A stretch of DNA of 64,000 nt from Rhizobium sp. Root483D2 (GCF_001426685.1 NZ_LMFB01000019.1:333958-397957), one strand, 5' to 3'. Shown: positions 7,869-17,142, counted from the first letter of the stretch. Program-made: numbers and translations. Notes: generated by a model from the sequence alone, not told the origin.

Positions 7869-9731
7869 CTATGCCTGTCTATCAAGCACTTCCAACTCGT
7901 CGATCAGCCCTTCCAGCATCGACAGGCCCTGTGCCCAGAACGACGGATCGGTGGCGTCGAGGCCGAAGGGGGCGAGAAGCTCGGAGTGATGCTTGGTGCC
8001 ACCCGCCTTCAGGAGCTCGAAATATTTCTGCTGAAAGCCGGTTTCGGCCTTCTGGTAGACGGCGTAGAGCGAGTTGACCAGGCAATCGCCGAAGGCATAG
8101 GCATAGACGTAGAAGGGCGAATGGATGAAGTGGGGGATATAGGCCCAGTAGGTCTCGTAGCCCTCGGAAATCCGGATGGCCGGACCGAGGCTTTCTTCCT
8201 GAACCGACAGCCATAGCTGGCCGATATCGTCGGCAGTCAGCTCGCCATTCTTGCGGGCGGTGTGCACCTTGCGCTCGAATTCGTAAAAGGCGATCTGGCG
8301 CACGACCGTGTTGATCATGTCCTCGACCTTCTGGGCAAGCATGGCCTTGCGTTCCCGCTTGTCCTTCGTCTTGTCGAGCAGGGCCCGGAAGGTCAGCATT
8401 TCGCCGAAGACGGAGGCGGTTTCAGCCAGGGTCAGCGGCGTCGAGGCCATCAGCGCGCCCTGGCCGCCGGCCAGAACCTGATGCACGCCATGGCCGAGCT
8501 CATGGGCGAGCGTCATCACGTCGCGCGGCTTGCCCATATAATTGACCAGCACATAAGGATGCGCGGACGGCACCGTCGGATGTGCAAAGGCGCCCGGCGC
8601 CTTGCCGGGGCGCACCGGCGCATCGATCCAGCCGCCATCGAAAAAGCGCCGGGCGATATCGGCCATTTCCGGCTGGAAGCCCGCATAGGCGGATAGAACC
8701 GTTTCCTTGGCTTCGCTCCACGGGATCAGCGTCGCCGGCGTTTCCGGCAGCGGCGCGTTGCGGTCCCAGAATTCCATCTGTTCCATGCCAAGCCACTTGG
8801 CCTTCATCGCATAATAGCGGTGCGACAGCCGCGGATAGGCATCCTTGACGGCTGCAGCCAGCGCATCGACCACGTCGCGCTCGACGCGGTTGGCCAGGTG
8901 GCGGCTGTCGGCGATATCGGTAAAGCCGCGCCAGCGATCGGAGATGTCCTTGTCTTTCGCGAGCGTGTTGGTGATCAGCGTGAAGGTGCGGATATTGTCC
9001 TTGAAGGTCTTGGCCAGGGCAGCTGCCGCCTTCTTGCGGATTTCCGGATCGGCTTCCTGCAGCATGCTCAGCGTCACTTCGAGCGGCAGCGTCTCGCCAT
9101 CGACCTTAAAGGTCAGCGCCGCCATGGTTTCATCGAACAGCCGGTTGAAGGCGCTGGCGCCGGTCATCGATTTTTCGAGGAAGAGCTGCTCGATCTTGTC
9201 ATCCAGCTGGTAGGGCTTGTCCATACGCAGATCGACGAGCCACGGCTTGTAATGGGCTGCAAGCATGTCGGTTTCGAGCGCCCTGTCGATGACGGTGTCG
9301 TCGATGCGGTTGAGTTCCAGCGCAAAGAATAGGAGATGGCTCGCCATATCCGTGAGCTTGGCCTGGGCATCGCCATAGAGCTTGCCGTTGGCCGGATTGG
9401 ACGTGTCGGAAAAATAGGTGAGGCCGGCGAAGGAGCCGATCTTGCCCATCAGATCTTCGAGCACTTCATATTCGCGCACGGCCGCGCCGATGCCCGCGTC
9501 TCCTTTAAGCGCTGCTGCATCCGACAGCTTGCCCTTCCATTTGGCCTCGAAGGCCTTGGCGAGCGTGTCCGCCTTTTCCAGGTCGCCGAGATATTCCGCA
9601 GAGCTTGCCGAGGGGTAGAGATCCTCCAGTTTCCAGGTGGGCAGATCGCCCAATTCCACCGCATTCGCGCCACCGGACGAGGCGGAAAGGGCGATGCGTG
9701 ACGATGTCTGGAAGGCAGAGAAATGAGGCAT
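7869..9731 (-). CDS. pepF: M3 family oligoendopeptidase F
   Basis: A 620-aa zinc metallopeptidase that cuts short peptides in the cytoplasm. The zinc site HELGH is present in TLAHELGHGVHQ (about residue 410), and the downstream Glu in PLTLAETASVFGEM is the third ligand. The length and the layout, with a long helical N-terminal half and a C-terminal catalytic bowl, fit the PepF/M3B group. The ribosome site is weak (AGAGTG upstream), but the start gives the expected N-terminus before the LPTWKLEDLYP segment typical of the family. It stands alone between repeats on one side and a divergent sigma-54 activator on the other. Confidence 0.95.
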   Translation of the reverse strand: MPHFSAFQTSSRIALSASSGGANAVELGDLPTWKLEDLYPSASSAEYLGDLEKADTLAKAFEAKWKGKLSDAAALKGDAGIGAAVREYEVLEDLMGKIGSFAGLTYFSDTSNPANGKLYGDAQAKLTDMASHLLFFALELNRIDDTVIDRALETDMLAAHYKPWLVDLRMDKPYQLDDKIEQLFLEKSMTGASAFNRLFDETMAALTFKVDGETLPLEVTLSMLQEADPEIRKKAAAALAKTFKDNIRTFTLITNTLAKDKDISDRWRGFTDIADSRHLANRVERDVVDALAAAVKDAYPRLSHRYYAMKAKWLGMEQMEFWDRNAPLPETPATLIPWSEAKETVLSAYAGFQPEMADIARRFFDGGWIDAPVRPGKAPGAFAHPTVPSAHPYVLVNYMGKPRDVMTLAHELGHGVHQVLAGGQGALMASTPLTLAETASVFGEMLTFRALLDKTKDKRERKAMLAQKVEDMINTVVRQIAFYEFERKVHTARKNGELTADDIGQLWLSVQEESLGPAIRISEGYETYWAYIPHFIHSPFYVYAYAFGDCLVNSLYAVYQKAETGFQQKYFELLKAGGTKHHSELLAPFGLDATDPSFWAQGLSMLEGLIDELEVLDRQA

Positions 9732-9935
9732 GGGCGGTCACTCTTTTTGTCGATGCCGGCCCGGTTTCGGGCGGCGAAGCAGAGGTCGGATATGGGTCCA
9801 TGACCTAACGTCGGCAATGGATAAAATGCAAGCATTTCTCAAAAGAGGATTTTCAGGCCTTTCTGACAGGAATGTTTCTCACGATACGGCACATGACGTG
9901 GCGATCGCGTTCTACGCGGAAAGCAGGAGGCCTTC

Positions 9936-11486
9936 ATGACATCCCAAATTCTCGTCATCGATGACGATCCGGTCCAGCGCCGGCTGCTGACGAACATGAT
10001 CGAGCGGCTCGGTCACATCGCCCATCTCGCCGATAATGGACGCAGCGGTCTGGAACTGCTGGAGCGCAAGCGCGGGCTGATCAGCGTTATCCTTCTCGAT
10101 CTGATGATGCCGGAAATGAACGGCCATGGTTTTCTCGAGGCCATCGCCGAGCGCGGCATCGATACGCCCGTAATCGTGCAGACGGGGCAGGGCGGCATTG
10201 AGACGGTGGTTCTCGCCATGCAGGCCGGCGCCTTCGATTTCGTGGTCAAGCCGGTCTCGCCCGAGCGGCTCTCCGTTGCCATTACCAATGCCTTGAAGAT
10301 GGATCACCGCGAGGGCAAGAGTGGGCGCGCGCCAAAACGGTCGCGCAGCGGCACCGTCGGGTTCGACGATATCGTCTCGGCAAGTCCTGCAATGATCCGG
10401 GTGCTCGACCTGGCGCGCCGCGCGGCGCAGTCCAATATCCCGATCGTTCTCGAAGGCGAATCCGGCGTCGGCAAGGAAATGGTCGCCCGGGCCATCCAGC
10501 ATGCCAGCGAGCGCGCCAGCAAACCGTTTATCACAGTCAATTGTGGTGCCATCCCGCACAATCTGGTGGAGAGCATTCTCTTCGGCCATGAAAAGGGTGC
10601 GTTTACCGGCGCCACTGAAAAACATTCCGGCAAGTTTGCCGATGCCGATGGCGGCACGCTGTTCCTGGATGAGATCGGCGACCTGCCGCTTGAAGTTCAG
10701 GTGAAGCTGCTGCGCGCCGTGCAGCAGGGCGAGATCGAAACGATCGGCGCCCGCCACCCGCAAAAGGTCAATGTCCGGCTGATCTCGGCCACCAACAAGG
10801 ACCTTATCAACGAAGTCCGCGAGGGCCGCTTCCGCGAGGATCTCTATTACCGGCTGAACGTGTTTCCGATCGCCATGCCGGCGCTGCGCAAGCGCAAGGA
10901 GGATATTCCGGTTCTCGTGCGCACCTTCGTCGAGCGTTTCGCGCTGGAGCAGCGGCTGGCATCGCCGCTTTCGGTTTCCAGCGGCGCAATGGCGCTTCTG
11001 ACGGCCTATGACTGGCCGGGCAATATCCGCCAGCTGGAAAATGCCATCTTCCGGGCGGTCGTTCTGGCAGAGGGGAGCGAACTGACGGTCAAGGACTTCC
11101 CGCAGATCGCCACACAGATCCCCGGCTATGTCGTTGCCGAAAAGTCGGGCTTCACCTGGGAGGAGACGGGGCCTGCCAAGGGCACGGTTGCGGACGCCAA
11201 TTATCTGCCGCCGGTCTATCCGCATTTCAGCGCTGCCGAGAAGGCCGATCCGCGCAGTGCTGCGCCGGATCAGCACTCTGAAAACGCGATTGCCAGCGTC
11301 GATGACGGCGGAAATGTGCGAAAGCTTGCCGATGTGGAAGAGGAACTGATTCGGTTTGCGCTGAAATTCTACCGGGGTCAGATGAGCCAGGTGGCGCGCA
11401 AGCTTGGCATCGGGCGCTCGACATTGTATCGTAAACTAAAGGATTACGGCATCAACCCGGACGATCCGTTCAGCGAGGCCGCGTAA
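9936..11486 (+). CDS. Sigma-54-dependent response regulator (NtrC-like)
   Basis: A 516-aa regulator with three domains: receiver (1-120, phospho-acceptor Asp in ILLDLMMPE, Lys in VVKPVSP), AAA+ activator (about 145-385, Walker A GESGVGKE, intact GAFTGA loop that contacts sigma-54, Walker B LFLDEIGD), and a Fis-type helix-turn-helix at the end (QVARKLGIGRSTLYRKLKDYGI). A linker of about 90 residues before the HTH is longer than usual. It should activate sigma-54 promoters after phosphorylation. No partner kinase lies beside it, so it is an orphan here. AGGAGG precedes the ATG. Confidence 0.93.
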   Translation: MTSQILVIDDDPVQRRLLTNMIERLGHIAHLADNGRSGLELLERKRGLISVILLDLMMPEMNGHGFLEAIAERGIDTPVIVQTGQGGIETVVLAMQAGAFDFVVKPVSPERLSVAITNALKMDHREGKSGRAPKRSRSGTVGFDDIVSASPAMIRVLDLARRAAQSNIPIVLEGESGVGKEMVARAIQHASERASKPFITVNCGAIPHNLVESILFGHEKGAFTGATEKHSGKFADADGGTLFLDEIGDLPLEVQVKLLRAVQQGEIETIGARHPQKVNVRLISATNKDLINEVREGRFREDLYYRLNVFPIAMPALRKRKEDIPVLVRTFVERFALEQRLASPLSVSSGAMALLTAYDWPGNIRQLENAIFRAVVLAEGSELTVKDFPQIATQIPGYVVAEKSGFTWEETGPAKGTVADANYLPPVYPHFSAAEKADPRSAAPDQHSENAIASVDDGGNVRKLADVEEELIRFALKFYRGQMSQVARKLGIGRSTLYRKLKDYGINPDDPFSEAA

Positions 11487-11548
11487 AACGAGGGATAACA
11501 ATCCCTAACGTTCCGTCGCATTTGGATGTTGTCGTTTAGACCTTGTTA

Positions 11549-11626
11549 GTGAACCATTCACTATATTATAAGGATAAGCGATGACTGTGGCATATTTGCC
11601 ATGCTGTCACCGCAATTGACAGTCAT
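11549..11626. promoter_or_regulatory. Cluster of inverted repeats upstream of the DUF882 gene
   Basis: The 184-bp gap holds GTGAA-CCA-TTCAC (11549-11561), then ATGACTGT (11581-11588) with exact partner ACAGTCAT (11619-11626). Next to the first arm, overlapping it by one base, is TGGCA-TATT-TGCCA (11588-11601). AT-rich sequence (CTATATTATAAGG) separates the first palindrome from the rest. This could be an operator plus a folded leader of the downstream gene. The function is not known. Confidence 0.4.
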
Positions 11627-11670
11627 CTGATCAGCCACGGGACGTATTGTCCTTCGGACGGGGATTGAGT

Positions 11671-13581
11671 TTGCAAAATTTGTTCGGATTCAAGAAGCCT
11701 AACGGCTCCGTGATAGCCCGCTTTTGCGCCGCGGTTGCCCGTAAGGTGCCGCGTGTTCTCGCATCGCTTCTGATCACAGCGTCCATGGTCACGCCTGGCT
11801 TTGCGCCGCCCGTTGAGGCAGCAGGCCAGACGCGCACGCTCAAGCTCTATTTCATCCACACCCAGGAAAAAGCGTCGATCACCTTCAAGCGCAATGGCCG
11901 CTACGATGCCAAGGGCCTGCAGGAGATCAACCGCTTCCTGCGCGACTGGCGCCGCAATGAGCCGACGAAGATGGATCCCCATCTTCTCGACCTCGTCTGG
12001 GAAGTCTACCAGAAGAGCGGATCGCGCGATTATATCCACGTCGTCTCCGCCTACCGTTCGCCGGCCACCAACGGCATGCTGCGGTCGCGCTCCAAGGGCG
12101 TTGCCAAGAAAAGCCAGCATATGCTCGGCAAGGCGATGGATTTCTACCTGCCCGACGTCAAGCTGAAGACCCTTCGCGAAATCGGCATGAAGTTCCAGGT
12201 CGGCGGCGTCGGCTTTTATCCGACATCCGGCTCGCCGTTCGTGCACATGGATGTCGGCGGCGTTCGCGCCTGGCCGCGCATGACCCGCAACGAACTGGTC
12301 CGGCTGTTCCCGGACGGCAAGACCCTGCACGTGCCGGCCGACGGCAAGCCGTTGCCGGGCTATGAACTGGCCGTTGCGGACTACAAGCGCCGTGTGGGTG
12401 CCAGCGCGTTCGAAGTGGCCGGTGGCGGCACCAAGGGTGCGGGCGACAAGGACACCACCAAGCGCAAAGGCACTCTGTTTGCCATGCTCTTCGGTGCTGG
12501 CGGCGACGAGGATGAAGAACCCAATGCAATCGCCAGCGCTGCTGACGCGGAAGGCTCTGACGAGCAGCCGGCTGCCAAGGCGAAGGTCACGCAGGTTGCT
12601 GCCGCAGAACAGCCCCTGCCTGGCGTCGATAATTCCGTTGCTGCGGCCGCCGAGCAGCAGCAGAAGATTGCAGCTCCCGTTCCCGGCGTAAGGCCAGCCT
12701 TTAGGGATGCCGATGCCGGCATTCAGACGGCGCTGGTTGCGCCCGCCAAGGAAACAGCGCAGGAGGCCTGGGCTGCCGCCCTGCCGGCGCCGGCCGAGAC
12801 GCCACAAAGCGAATATGCCGACCTGACCACCTACAAGATTCCGGTGCCGCAGATGCTGGGCAAACGTGGATCAAACGGCGACGCCGGAACCGACACGCTG
12901 ATGGCTTCGACCGATCCGAATGCGGCGGTTCTGCCTGAAGATGTTGCAGCGCTCGGTTTTGTCCCGGTTCCCGGTTCGCGTCCTGCCGGCGAAGAAGCGC
13001 TGATGGCCGTGGCTGACGCCAATGTCGCCGTTCCCTCCTTTGCCGAGCGGGTACAGCCGCAGGCCGTTGCTTTGGCGCAAAAGCCCGTGGAAGCCGTAGC
13101 CGAGGCGCAGACGCGGGTTGCCCAGACACCGGTTGCCCAAACACCGGTTGTTCAGACACGGGTTGCCTTGGCGACGCCGACGCAGAAGGAACAGCCGGTC
13201 GAGATGGCCGCGTTTGTGCCGCAACCGTCTGCTGCCGCGCGCGGCGCCGTGTTTGACAATGCATTCGACCCCAATGCCGAAGCGCCAGCCAAGGGCAAGC
13301 GCCCGAAGAAGCAGGAAGCCGACGCTGCGACCCGCTCTTCCGTGCGCACCGAGCCGAAGCTGACCCAGCAGATCATTTCCTCCTGGGCGCTGAGCAATGG
13401 CCGCATGGCAACGCTTTCCAAGCCGGTCAAGGCACCGCGCTTTGTCAGCAAGTCGTTGCGCGCATCCCCGACGACGGTCTATTCGGCCGGCTTCTCGAAC
13501 GAAGCCGTGACGGCTGACACGGCCCGTTTTAGCGGCTCGGCCGTCAACTTCCTGGAAGTGAAGAAGTTCAGCACCAACTGA
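11671..13581 (+). CDS. Secreted DUF882 (YcbK-type, peptidase M15 fold) protein with long Ala/Pro-rich tail
   Basis: About 636 aa. The N-terminus has a basic stretch and a hydrophobic segment (VLASLLITASMVTPGFAPPVEA) that look like an export signal. Residues about 60-215 form a DUF882 domain related to zinc D,D-/L,D-carboxypeptidases: SAYRSPATN, the SQHMLGKAMDFYL metal motif and FVHMDVGGVRAW. It probably trims peptidoglycan or binds it. The remaining 400 residues are low-complexity, rich in Ala, Pro, Val and Gln, with 15-bp tandem repeats near 13095-13165. No ATG fits; TTG at 11671 has GGGGA six bases upstream and is preferred over TTG 11647. A terminator follows. Confidence 0.8.
   Translation: MQNLFGFKKPNGSVIARFCAAVARKVPRVLASLLITASMVTPGFAPPVEAAGQTRTLKLYFIHTQEKASITFKRNGRYDAKGLQEINRFLRDWRRNEPTKMDPHLLDLVWEVYQKSGSRDYIHVVSAYRSPATNGMLRSRSKGVAKKSQHMLGKAMDFYLPDVKLKTLREIGMKFQVGGVGFYPTSGSPFVHMDVGGVRAWPRMTRNELVRLFPDGKTLHVPADGKPLPGYELAVADYKRRVGASAFEVAGGGTKGAGDKDTTKRKGTLFAMLFGAGGDEDEEPNAIASAADAEGSDEQPAAKAKVTQVAAAEQPLPGVDNSVAAAAEQQQKIAAPVPGVRPAFRDADAGIQTALVAPAKETAQEAWAAALPAPAETPQSEYADLTTYKIPVPQMLGKRGSNGDAGTDTLMASTDPNAAVLPEDVAALGFVPVPGSRPAGEEALMAVADANVAVPSFAERVQPQAVALAQKPVEAVAEAQTRVAQTPVAQTPVVQTRVALATPTQKEQPVEMAAFVPQPSAAARGAVFDNAFDPNAEAPAKGKRPKKQEADAATRSSVRTEPKLTQQIISSWALSNGRMATLSKPVKAPRFVSKSLRASPTTVYSAGFSNEAVTADTARFSGSAVNFLEVKKFSTN
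13095..13165 (+). repeat. 15-bp tandem repeat in the DUF882 gene
   Basis: About four imperfect copies of GTTGCCCAGACACCG code for repeated VAQTP units. Copy number in this stretch may vary between strains. Confidence 0.65.
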
Positions 13582-13603
13582 GATGGTGGTTGAAAACAGA
13601 GCG

Positions 13604-13630
13604 AGCCCGCTGGCGATGGCGGGCTTTTTT
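13604..13630 (+). terminator. Rho-independent terminator of the DUF882 gene
   Basis: Stem AGCCCGC (13604-13610) with GCGGGCT (13619-13625), followed by a run of six T residues, 22 bp after the stop codon. The remaining gap to msrB (to 13873) shows no convincing gene. Confidence 0.85.
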
Positions 13631-13873
13631 GTATTCTGATACGCACCGTATCGACATGCCGCATCACGCAAATGTGCGACTGCGGCGCGGATTGCCGGCT
13701 GTTTCCCTGACCTTGAGGCGTGGCAAAAGCGCTTTCGCCTCCCTATATTCCCGTCATCTCTTTCGTTTGCCCGCGCGTTTATTGATCGCTGTTGTTTTCT
13801 GCGTTGCGTGCTGCGCATGCGTTGTACGGCTGGAAAGAGATGATCCCGTTTGAAGCGGATAAGGAGTATGCGA

Positions 13874-14323
13874 ATGCCGAACTACAGCAAGACCCCGGAA
13901 GCGATTGCGAAATTGACTGCGGAACAGTACCGCGTCACGCAGGAAAACGGCACGGAACGGCCAGGTACGGGGCAATATAACGACAATAAAAAGCCGGGCG
14001 TCTATGTCGATATCGTTTCGGGAGAGCCGCTGTTTGCGTCCTCCGACAAGTACGAATCCGGCTGCGGCTGGCCGAGCTTTACCAAGCCGATCGAGCCGGC
14101 CCATGTTGCCGAGTTACACGATGCATCGCATGGCATGACCAGGATCGAGGTTCGATCGGCCCATGGCGACAGTCATCTCGGGCACGTCTTCAATGATGGC
14201 CCGCGCGATCGCGGTGGTTTGCGCTATTGCATCAATTCGGCTTCGCTGCGTTTTGTCCCGCGCGACAAGATGGAAGCGGAAGGTTATGGTGATTATCTCG
14301 CACAGGTGGAGGATATCCGATGA
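13874..14323 (+). CDS. msrB: Peptide-methionine (R)-S-oxide reductase
   Basis: A 149-aa enzyme that reduces the R form of methionine sulfoxide in proteins and so repairs oxidative damage. Family motifs are clear: [22 protein letters not shown] and the catalytic Cys in [12 protein letters not shown]. The zinc-binding CxxC pairs of some MsrB proteins are absent, which is a known variant. The start at 13874 is chosen because AAGGAG lies seven bases upstream; the ATG at 13868 is too close to that site. It overlaps msrA by 4 bp (ATGA), so both stereoisomer-specific repair enzymes are made together. Confidence 0.95.
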   Translation: MPNYSKTPEAIAKLTAEQYRVTQENGTERPGTGQYNDNKKPGVYVDIVSGEPLFASSDKYESGCGWPSFTKPIEPAHVAELHDASHGMTRIEVRSAHGDSHLGHVFNDGPRDRGGLRYCINSASLRFVPRDKMEAEGYGDYLAQVEDIR

Positions 14324-14841
14324 CGACCGAACACGCAGTATTGGCTGGTGGCTGCTTCTGGGGCATGCAGGACCTCATCCGCCGTTATGACGGCGTCCTG
14401 TCGACGCGGGTCGGTTATACCGGCGGCGACGTCGAAAATGCGACCTATCGCAACCATGGCAACCATGCCGAGGCGATCGAAATTGCCTTCGATCCCGCAA
14501 AGATCAGCTATCGCGAGCTCCTGGAATTCTTCTTCCAGATCCATGATCCGTCGACAGCCAACCGCCAAGGCAATGACAGAGGCCCAAGCTACCGCTCAGC
14601 CATCTACCATACCAGCGACGCGCAAAAGCAGGTTGCGCTGGAAACCATCGCCGATGTCGATGCCTCCGGTCTCTGGCCGGGAAAGGTGGTGACGGAAGTC
14701 GAACCTGCGGGCGCTTTCTGGGAAGCCGAGCCTGAGCATCAGGATTATCTGGAGCGGATTCCCAACGGCTATACCTGCCATTTCATTCGTCCAGGCTGGA
14801 AGCTGCCGCGCCGCGGCAAGGGCAGCGAAGCGGCTGCCTGA
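14320..14841 (+). CDS. msrA: Peptide-methionine (S)-S-oxide reductase
   Basis: A 173-aa enzyme that reduces the S form of methionine sulfoxide. The active-site GCFWG motif is at residues 11-15, followed by the conserved GYTGG and NYR-type [13 protein letters not shown] regions, and [17 protein letters not shown] near the C-terminus. It follows msrB with an ATGA overlap, so the pair forms one translationally coupled repair operon that ends at the hairpin just downstream. Confidence 0.96.
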   Translation: MTTEHAVLAGGCFWGMQDLIRRYDGVLSTRVGYTGGDVENATYRNHGNHAEAIEIAFDPAKISYRELLEFFFQIHDPSTANRQGNDRGPSYRSAIYHTSDAQKQVALETIADVDASGLWPGKVVTEVEPAGAFWEAEPEHQDYLERIPNGYTCHFIRPGWKLPRRGKGSEAAA

Positions 14842-14864
14842 GGCAGGTCGCATGTCTTGAATTG

Positions 14865-14895
14865 AAAAAGGCCGGTCTTGTGACCGGCCTTTTTT
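14865..14895. terminator. Bidirectional terminator between msrA and gapR
   Basis: AAAAAGGCCGGTC (14865-14877) pairs with GACCGGCCTTTTT (14882 onward) around a short loop. A runs on one side and T runs on the other let it serve both msrA and the convergent DUF2312 gene. Confidence 0.88.
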
Positions 14896-14951
14896 GATGG
14901 CGAACAGATACCGGCCAATTGCTCGCCCGGCCTCATCCGTCATGCAGGGCG

Positions 14952-15215
14952 TTATTCTGCGTCCGGGGCTTCGATCATGCCGAGGGCTGCGAGATAGGTG
15001 TCGAGGATGGCTTCCTGTTCCATGCGCTCGTCCTTGTCCTGCTTGCGGATCGCGATGACCTTTTTCAGAATCTTCGTGTCGAAGCCGGTGCCCTTTGCTT
15101 CGCCATACACATCCTTGATGTCGTCGGCGATGGTCTTCTTTTCTTCTTCCAGCCGCTCGATGCGCTCGATGAACGAACGAAGCTGGTCGCGTGCGACGCC
15201 GTGGGCATCCGACAT
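14952..15215 (-). CDS. gapR: GapR (DUF2312) nucleoid-associated protein
   Basis: An 87-aa, strongly charged helical protein with the DUF2312 pattern: [18 protein letters not shown], then [22 protein letters not shown] and RKQDKDER. The Caulobacter member, GapR, binds AT-rich and overtwisted DNA and helps chromosome replication. The start at 15215 follows a clean AAGGAG site and gives [12 protein letters not shown]. The gene is monocistronic and convergent with msrA. The family assignment is firm; the GapR role is transferred from the family. Confidence 0.92.
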   Translation of the reverse strand: MSDAHGVARDQLRSFIERIERLEEEKKTIADDIKDVYGEAKGTGFDTKILKKVIAIRKQDKDERMEQEAILDTYLAALGMIEAPDAE

Positions 15216-15353
15216 GGTGTTCTCCTTGTTGGGGGATATCAATGAGGGTGGGACTGAATTTGTGAGGGTGTGACCTGCCGCGAAGTGCGGTCGAGGTCAA
15301 GTGACATTGCGCAACATCGCGCTGATTTTCGGACGGGCCACGCGTACCAGGCG

Positions 15354-15659
15354 TTACTCCTTGGGCTTGCTGGCCTCAAAGGCGGCCGTCTGTTCGCCGG
15401 TCGCTTCCTTCTGGTTCAGCGCCCGCCACGCCTCGTAAGGCATGCCATAGACGATCTCGCGGGAGGCTTCCTTGTCCATCTCGACGCCTGCGGCATTGGC
15501 GGCGTCGCGGTACCAGTTGGACAGGCAGTTGCGGCAAAAGCCGGCGAGGTTCATCAGGTCGATATTCTGCACGTCGCCGCGTTCGCGCAGGTGTGACACC
15601 AGGCGGCGGAAAGCGGCGGCTTCGAATTCAAGCTGTTGTTGCGGTGTCAGGTCGCTCAT
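15354..15659 (-). CDS. DUF1244 family protein
   Basis: A 101-aa protein with the DUF1244 core: AAAFRRLVSHLRERGDVQNIDLMNLAGFCRNCLSNWYRDAA and the EIVYGMPYEAW segment. Two Cys residues (CRNC) are conserved in the family. The function is unknown; members are common in proteobacteria and usually single-copy. It lies 19 bp after the amidohydrolase gene on the same strand, so it is probably cotranscribed with it. The start at 15659 (MSDLTPQQQ) is the normal family start. Confidence 0.9.
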   Translation of the reverse strand: MSDLTPQQQLEFEAAAFRRLVSHLRERGDVQNIDLMNLAGFCRNCLSNWYRDAANAAGVEMDKEASREIVYGMPYEAWRALNQKEATGEQTAAFEASKPKE

Positions 15660-15678
15660 GGTCGGTCTCTTTCCACTG

Positions 15679-16473
15679 TCAGAACGCATAGGGTCCGGTC
15701 CGCGACGGATAGCGCCTGATTTCGTGCAATTCGGGGCGGGCATTCAAATTTGCAAGGATTGGTCCGAGCCGGGCATCCCATTCGGCAACGCCGCTATCGT
15801 CACCGATCAGGTCCTGGCGCACTTCGATCAGGGCGTGGGCAAGGCCGGTTTCCATGCAATGGCGAAACATCGTATCGCCGCGCAGCGCGCCGTCATAGGG
15901 CTCGTTGTCGCCGACAAGGATATCGCCGGAAACCTCCAGCGCCTCGATCAGCGGCGTGACCGCGCGCGGGTCGCTGTCCCAGAGAACGGCTGTATGCCAA
16001 GGGCGGGGCACGCCCTTCCAGGCCGGTGTATAGGAATGAAGCGAGATCACCAGCGGCGCCTTGCCGCTGGCTGCGCCGACATCGGCGATGGTTTGCGAGA
16101 CGGCGCGATGATAGGGGCGGTGGAACCGGTTGAGGCGGGTTTCCCATTCCTGCGCTGTGATCGGGTGGTTTCCGGGAATGATGGCGCCATCGGAAATCTT
16201 CATAATCAGCGTCGGATCGTCTTCGCCCCGGTTCGGATCAATCAGCAGCCTTGAAAAACAGCTGAGCACGGCGGGAACGCCAAGCCGCATGGCGAGCCTG
16301 CGCACCAGCGGCTCGACGCCGATATCATAGGCGATGTGACGGGCAAAGGCATTTTCAGGAAGTCCGAGCCCGCCATATTCTGCGGGCAGGCGGTTGGTCG
16401 CATGATCGGCGAGCAGAACCAGCCCGGCTTGATTGTTTCCTGGAATGACCTCGAAAGACGATGTTTCCGGCAT
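15679..16473 (-). CDS. N-formylglutamate amidohydrolase family protein
   Basis: A 264-aa zinc hydrolase of the HutG/FGase family. The typical features are VLLADHATNRLP near the N-terminus, the HIAYDIG segment, LLIDPNRG, and the ISLHSYTP motif near the middle. HutG members release glutamate from N-formylglutamate in histidine breakdown. No other hut gene is present here and this branch (about 260 aa, with DUF1244 behind it) is widespread in Rhizobiales, so the substrate is open. It is the first gene of a two-gene unit with DUF1244. Confidence 0.88.
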   Translation of the reverse strand: MPETSSFEVIPGNNQAGLVLLADHATNRLPAEYGGLGLPENAFARHIAYDIGVEPLVRRLAMRLGVPAVLSCFSRLLIDPNRGEDDPTLIMKISDGAIIPGNHPITAQEWETRLNRFHRPYHRAVSQTIADVGAASGKAPLVISLHSYTPAWKGVPRPWHTAVLWDSDPRAVTPLIEALEVSGDILVGDNEPYDGALRGDTMFRHCMETGLAHALIEVRQDLIGDDSGVAEWDARLGPILANLNARPELHEIRRYPSRTGPYAF

Positions 16474-16577
16474 ACAGTATCAACTCATTTCACTCTTGAC
16501 GGAATTTGATGGCATGCTGTGGCAGCAATCGCAAGGTAATGGCTATTTTACGATCTTTCCGACAATAAAAACCCGAA

Positions 16578-16592
16578 TGTAATCGATTAGAC
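16578..16592. promoter_or_regulatory. TAATCGATTA palindrome upstream of DUF1036-pyk
   Basis: A perfect 10-bp palindrome (TAATCGATTA, 16580-16589) within TGTAATCGATTAGAC, about 65 bp before the first gene of the pyk operon. The core TAATCGATT recurs upstream of tkt, and a TTTAATCGTTT form occurs twice upstream of fba. A palindrome centred on CG suits LacI-family regulators. The regulatory role is inferred. Confidence 0.5.
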
Positions 16593-16656
16593 CCGCGTTG
16601 ACATTCGGGCCCCACCGTCGCAAGAAAGTCCCTCGACAAATCGCAACGGAGACCCA

Positions 16657-17142
16657 TTGGAAACCGTGTCCAGATATCCTTTCTCCAGGCTGAATCTGCG
16701 GAGCTGGTCTTTAAGCGCTGTTCTCCTCTTCGTTCTGACCGCGTTTTCGCCGGCCCTGATCGCAAGTGAAGCGCACGCCGAATTCCGTGTCTGCAATGGT
16801 ACCCAGAATCTGGTCGGCGTGGCCATCGGCTATCGCGCCAAGGAGGGCTGGATCACCGAAGGGTGGTGGCAGGTTCCGGCGACGACATGCGCGACCCTGA
16901 TCGAGGGCGAACTCCAATCACGATATTATTACCTCTATGCTGAAGATGCGGCGCGCGGTGGACGCTGGACCGGTGACGTCAACATGTGCGTCGCCGAAAA
17001 CGAGTTCAAGGTGACCGGCGTGCAGGACTGTTTCGCACGCGGTTTTCAGCGGATGGGCTTCAAGGAATACGACACGGGGCGTCAGGGAAGCTGGATGGTT
17101 CAGTTGTCCGATACCCCAGGGACTCAAGAAAGCCACAACTGA
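16657..17142 (+). CDS. DUF1036 secreted protein
   Basis: A 161-aa protein with a signal peptide (hydrophobic SLSAVLLFVLTAFSPALIA, likely cut after SEAHA) and a DUF1036 domain (FRVCNGTQNLVGVAIGY, EGWWQVPATTCATLI, YYYLYAED, C-terminal CVAENEF...VQDCFARGF). Several Cys residues may form disulfides in the periplasm. The start is TTG, supported by AACGGAG just upstream. Its stop overlaps the pyk start by one base (TGATG), a coupling that is common in rhizobia although no functional link with pyruvate kinase is known. Confidence 0.87.
   Translation: METVSRYPFSRLNLRSWSLSAVLLFVLTAFSPALIASEAHAEFRVCNGTQNLVGVAIGYRAKEGWITEGWWQVPATTCATLIEGELQSRYYYLYAEDAARGGRWTGDVNMCVAENEFKVTGVQDCFARGFQRMGFKEYDTGRQGSWMVQLSDTPGTQESHN

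Noticed and set aside
9912-11276. A 454-codon open frame opposite the sigma-54 regulator
   Set aside because: The opposite strand codes for an intact receiver-AAA-Fis protein. The antisense frame is only a codon-bias shadow.
13631-13873. A short plus-strand frame between the DUF882 terminator and msrB
   Set aside because: It begins before the terminator, has no ribosome site and no family resemblance.
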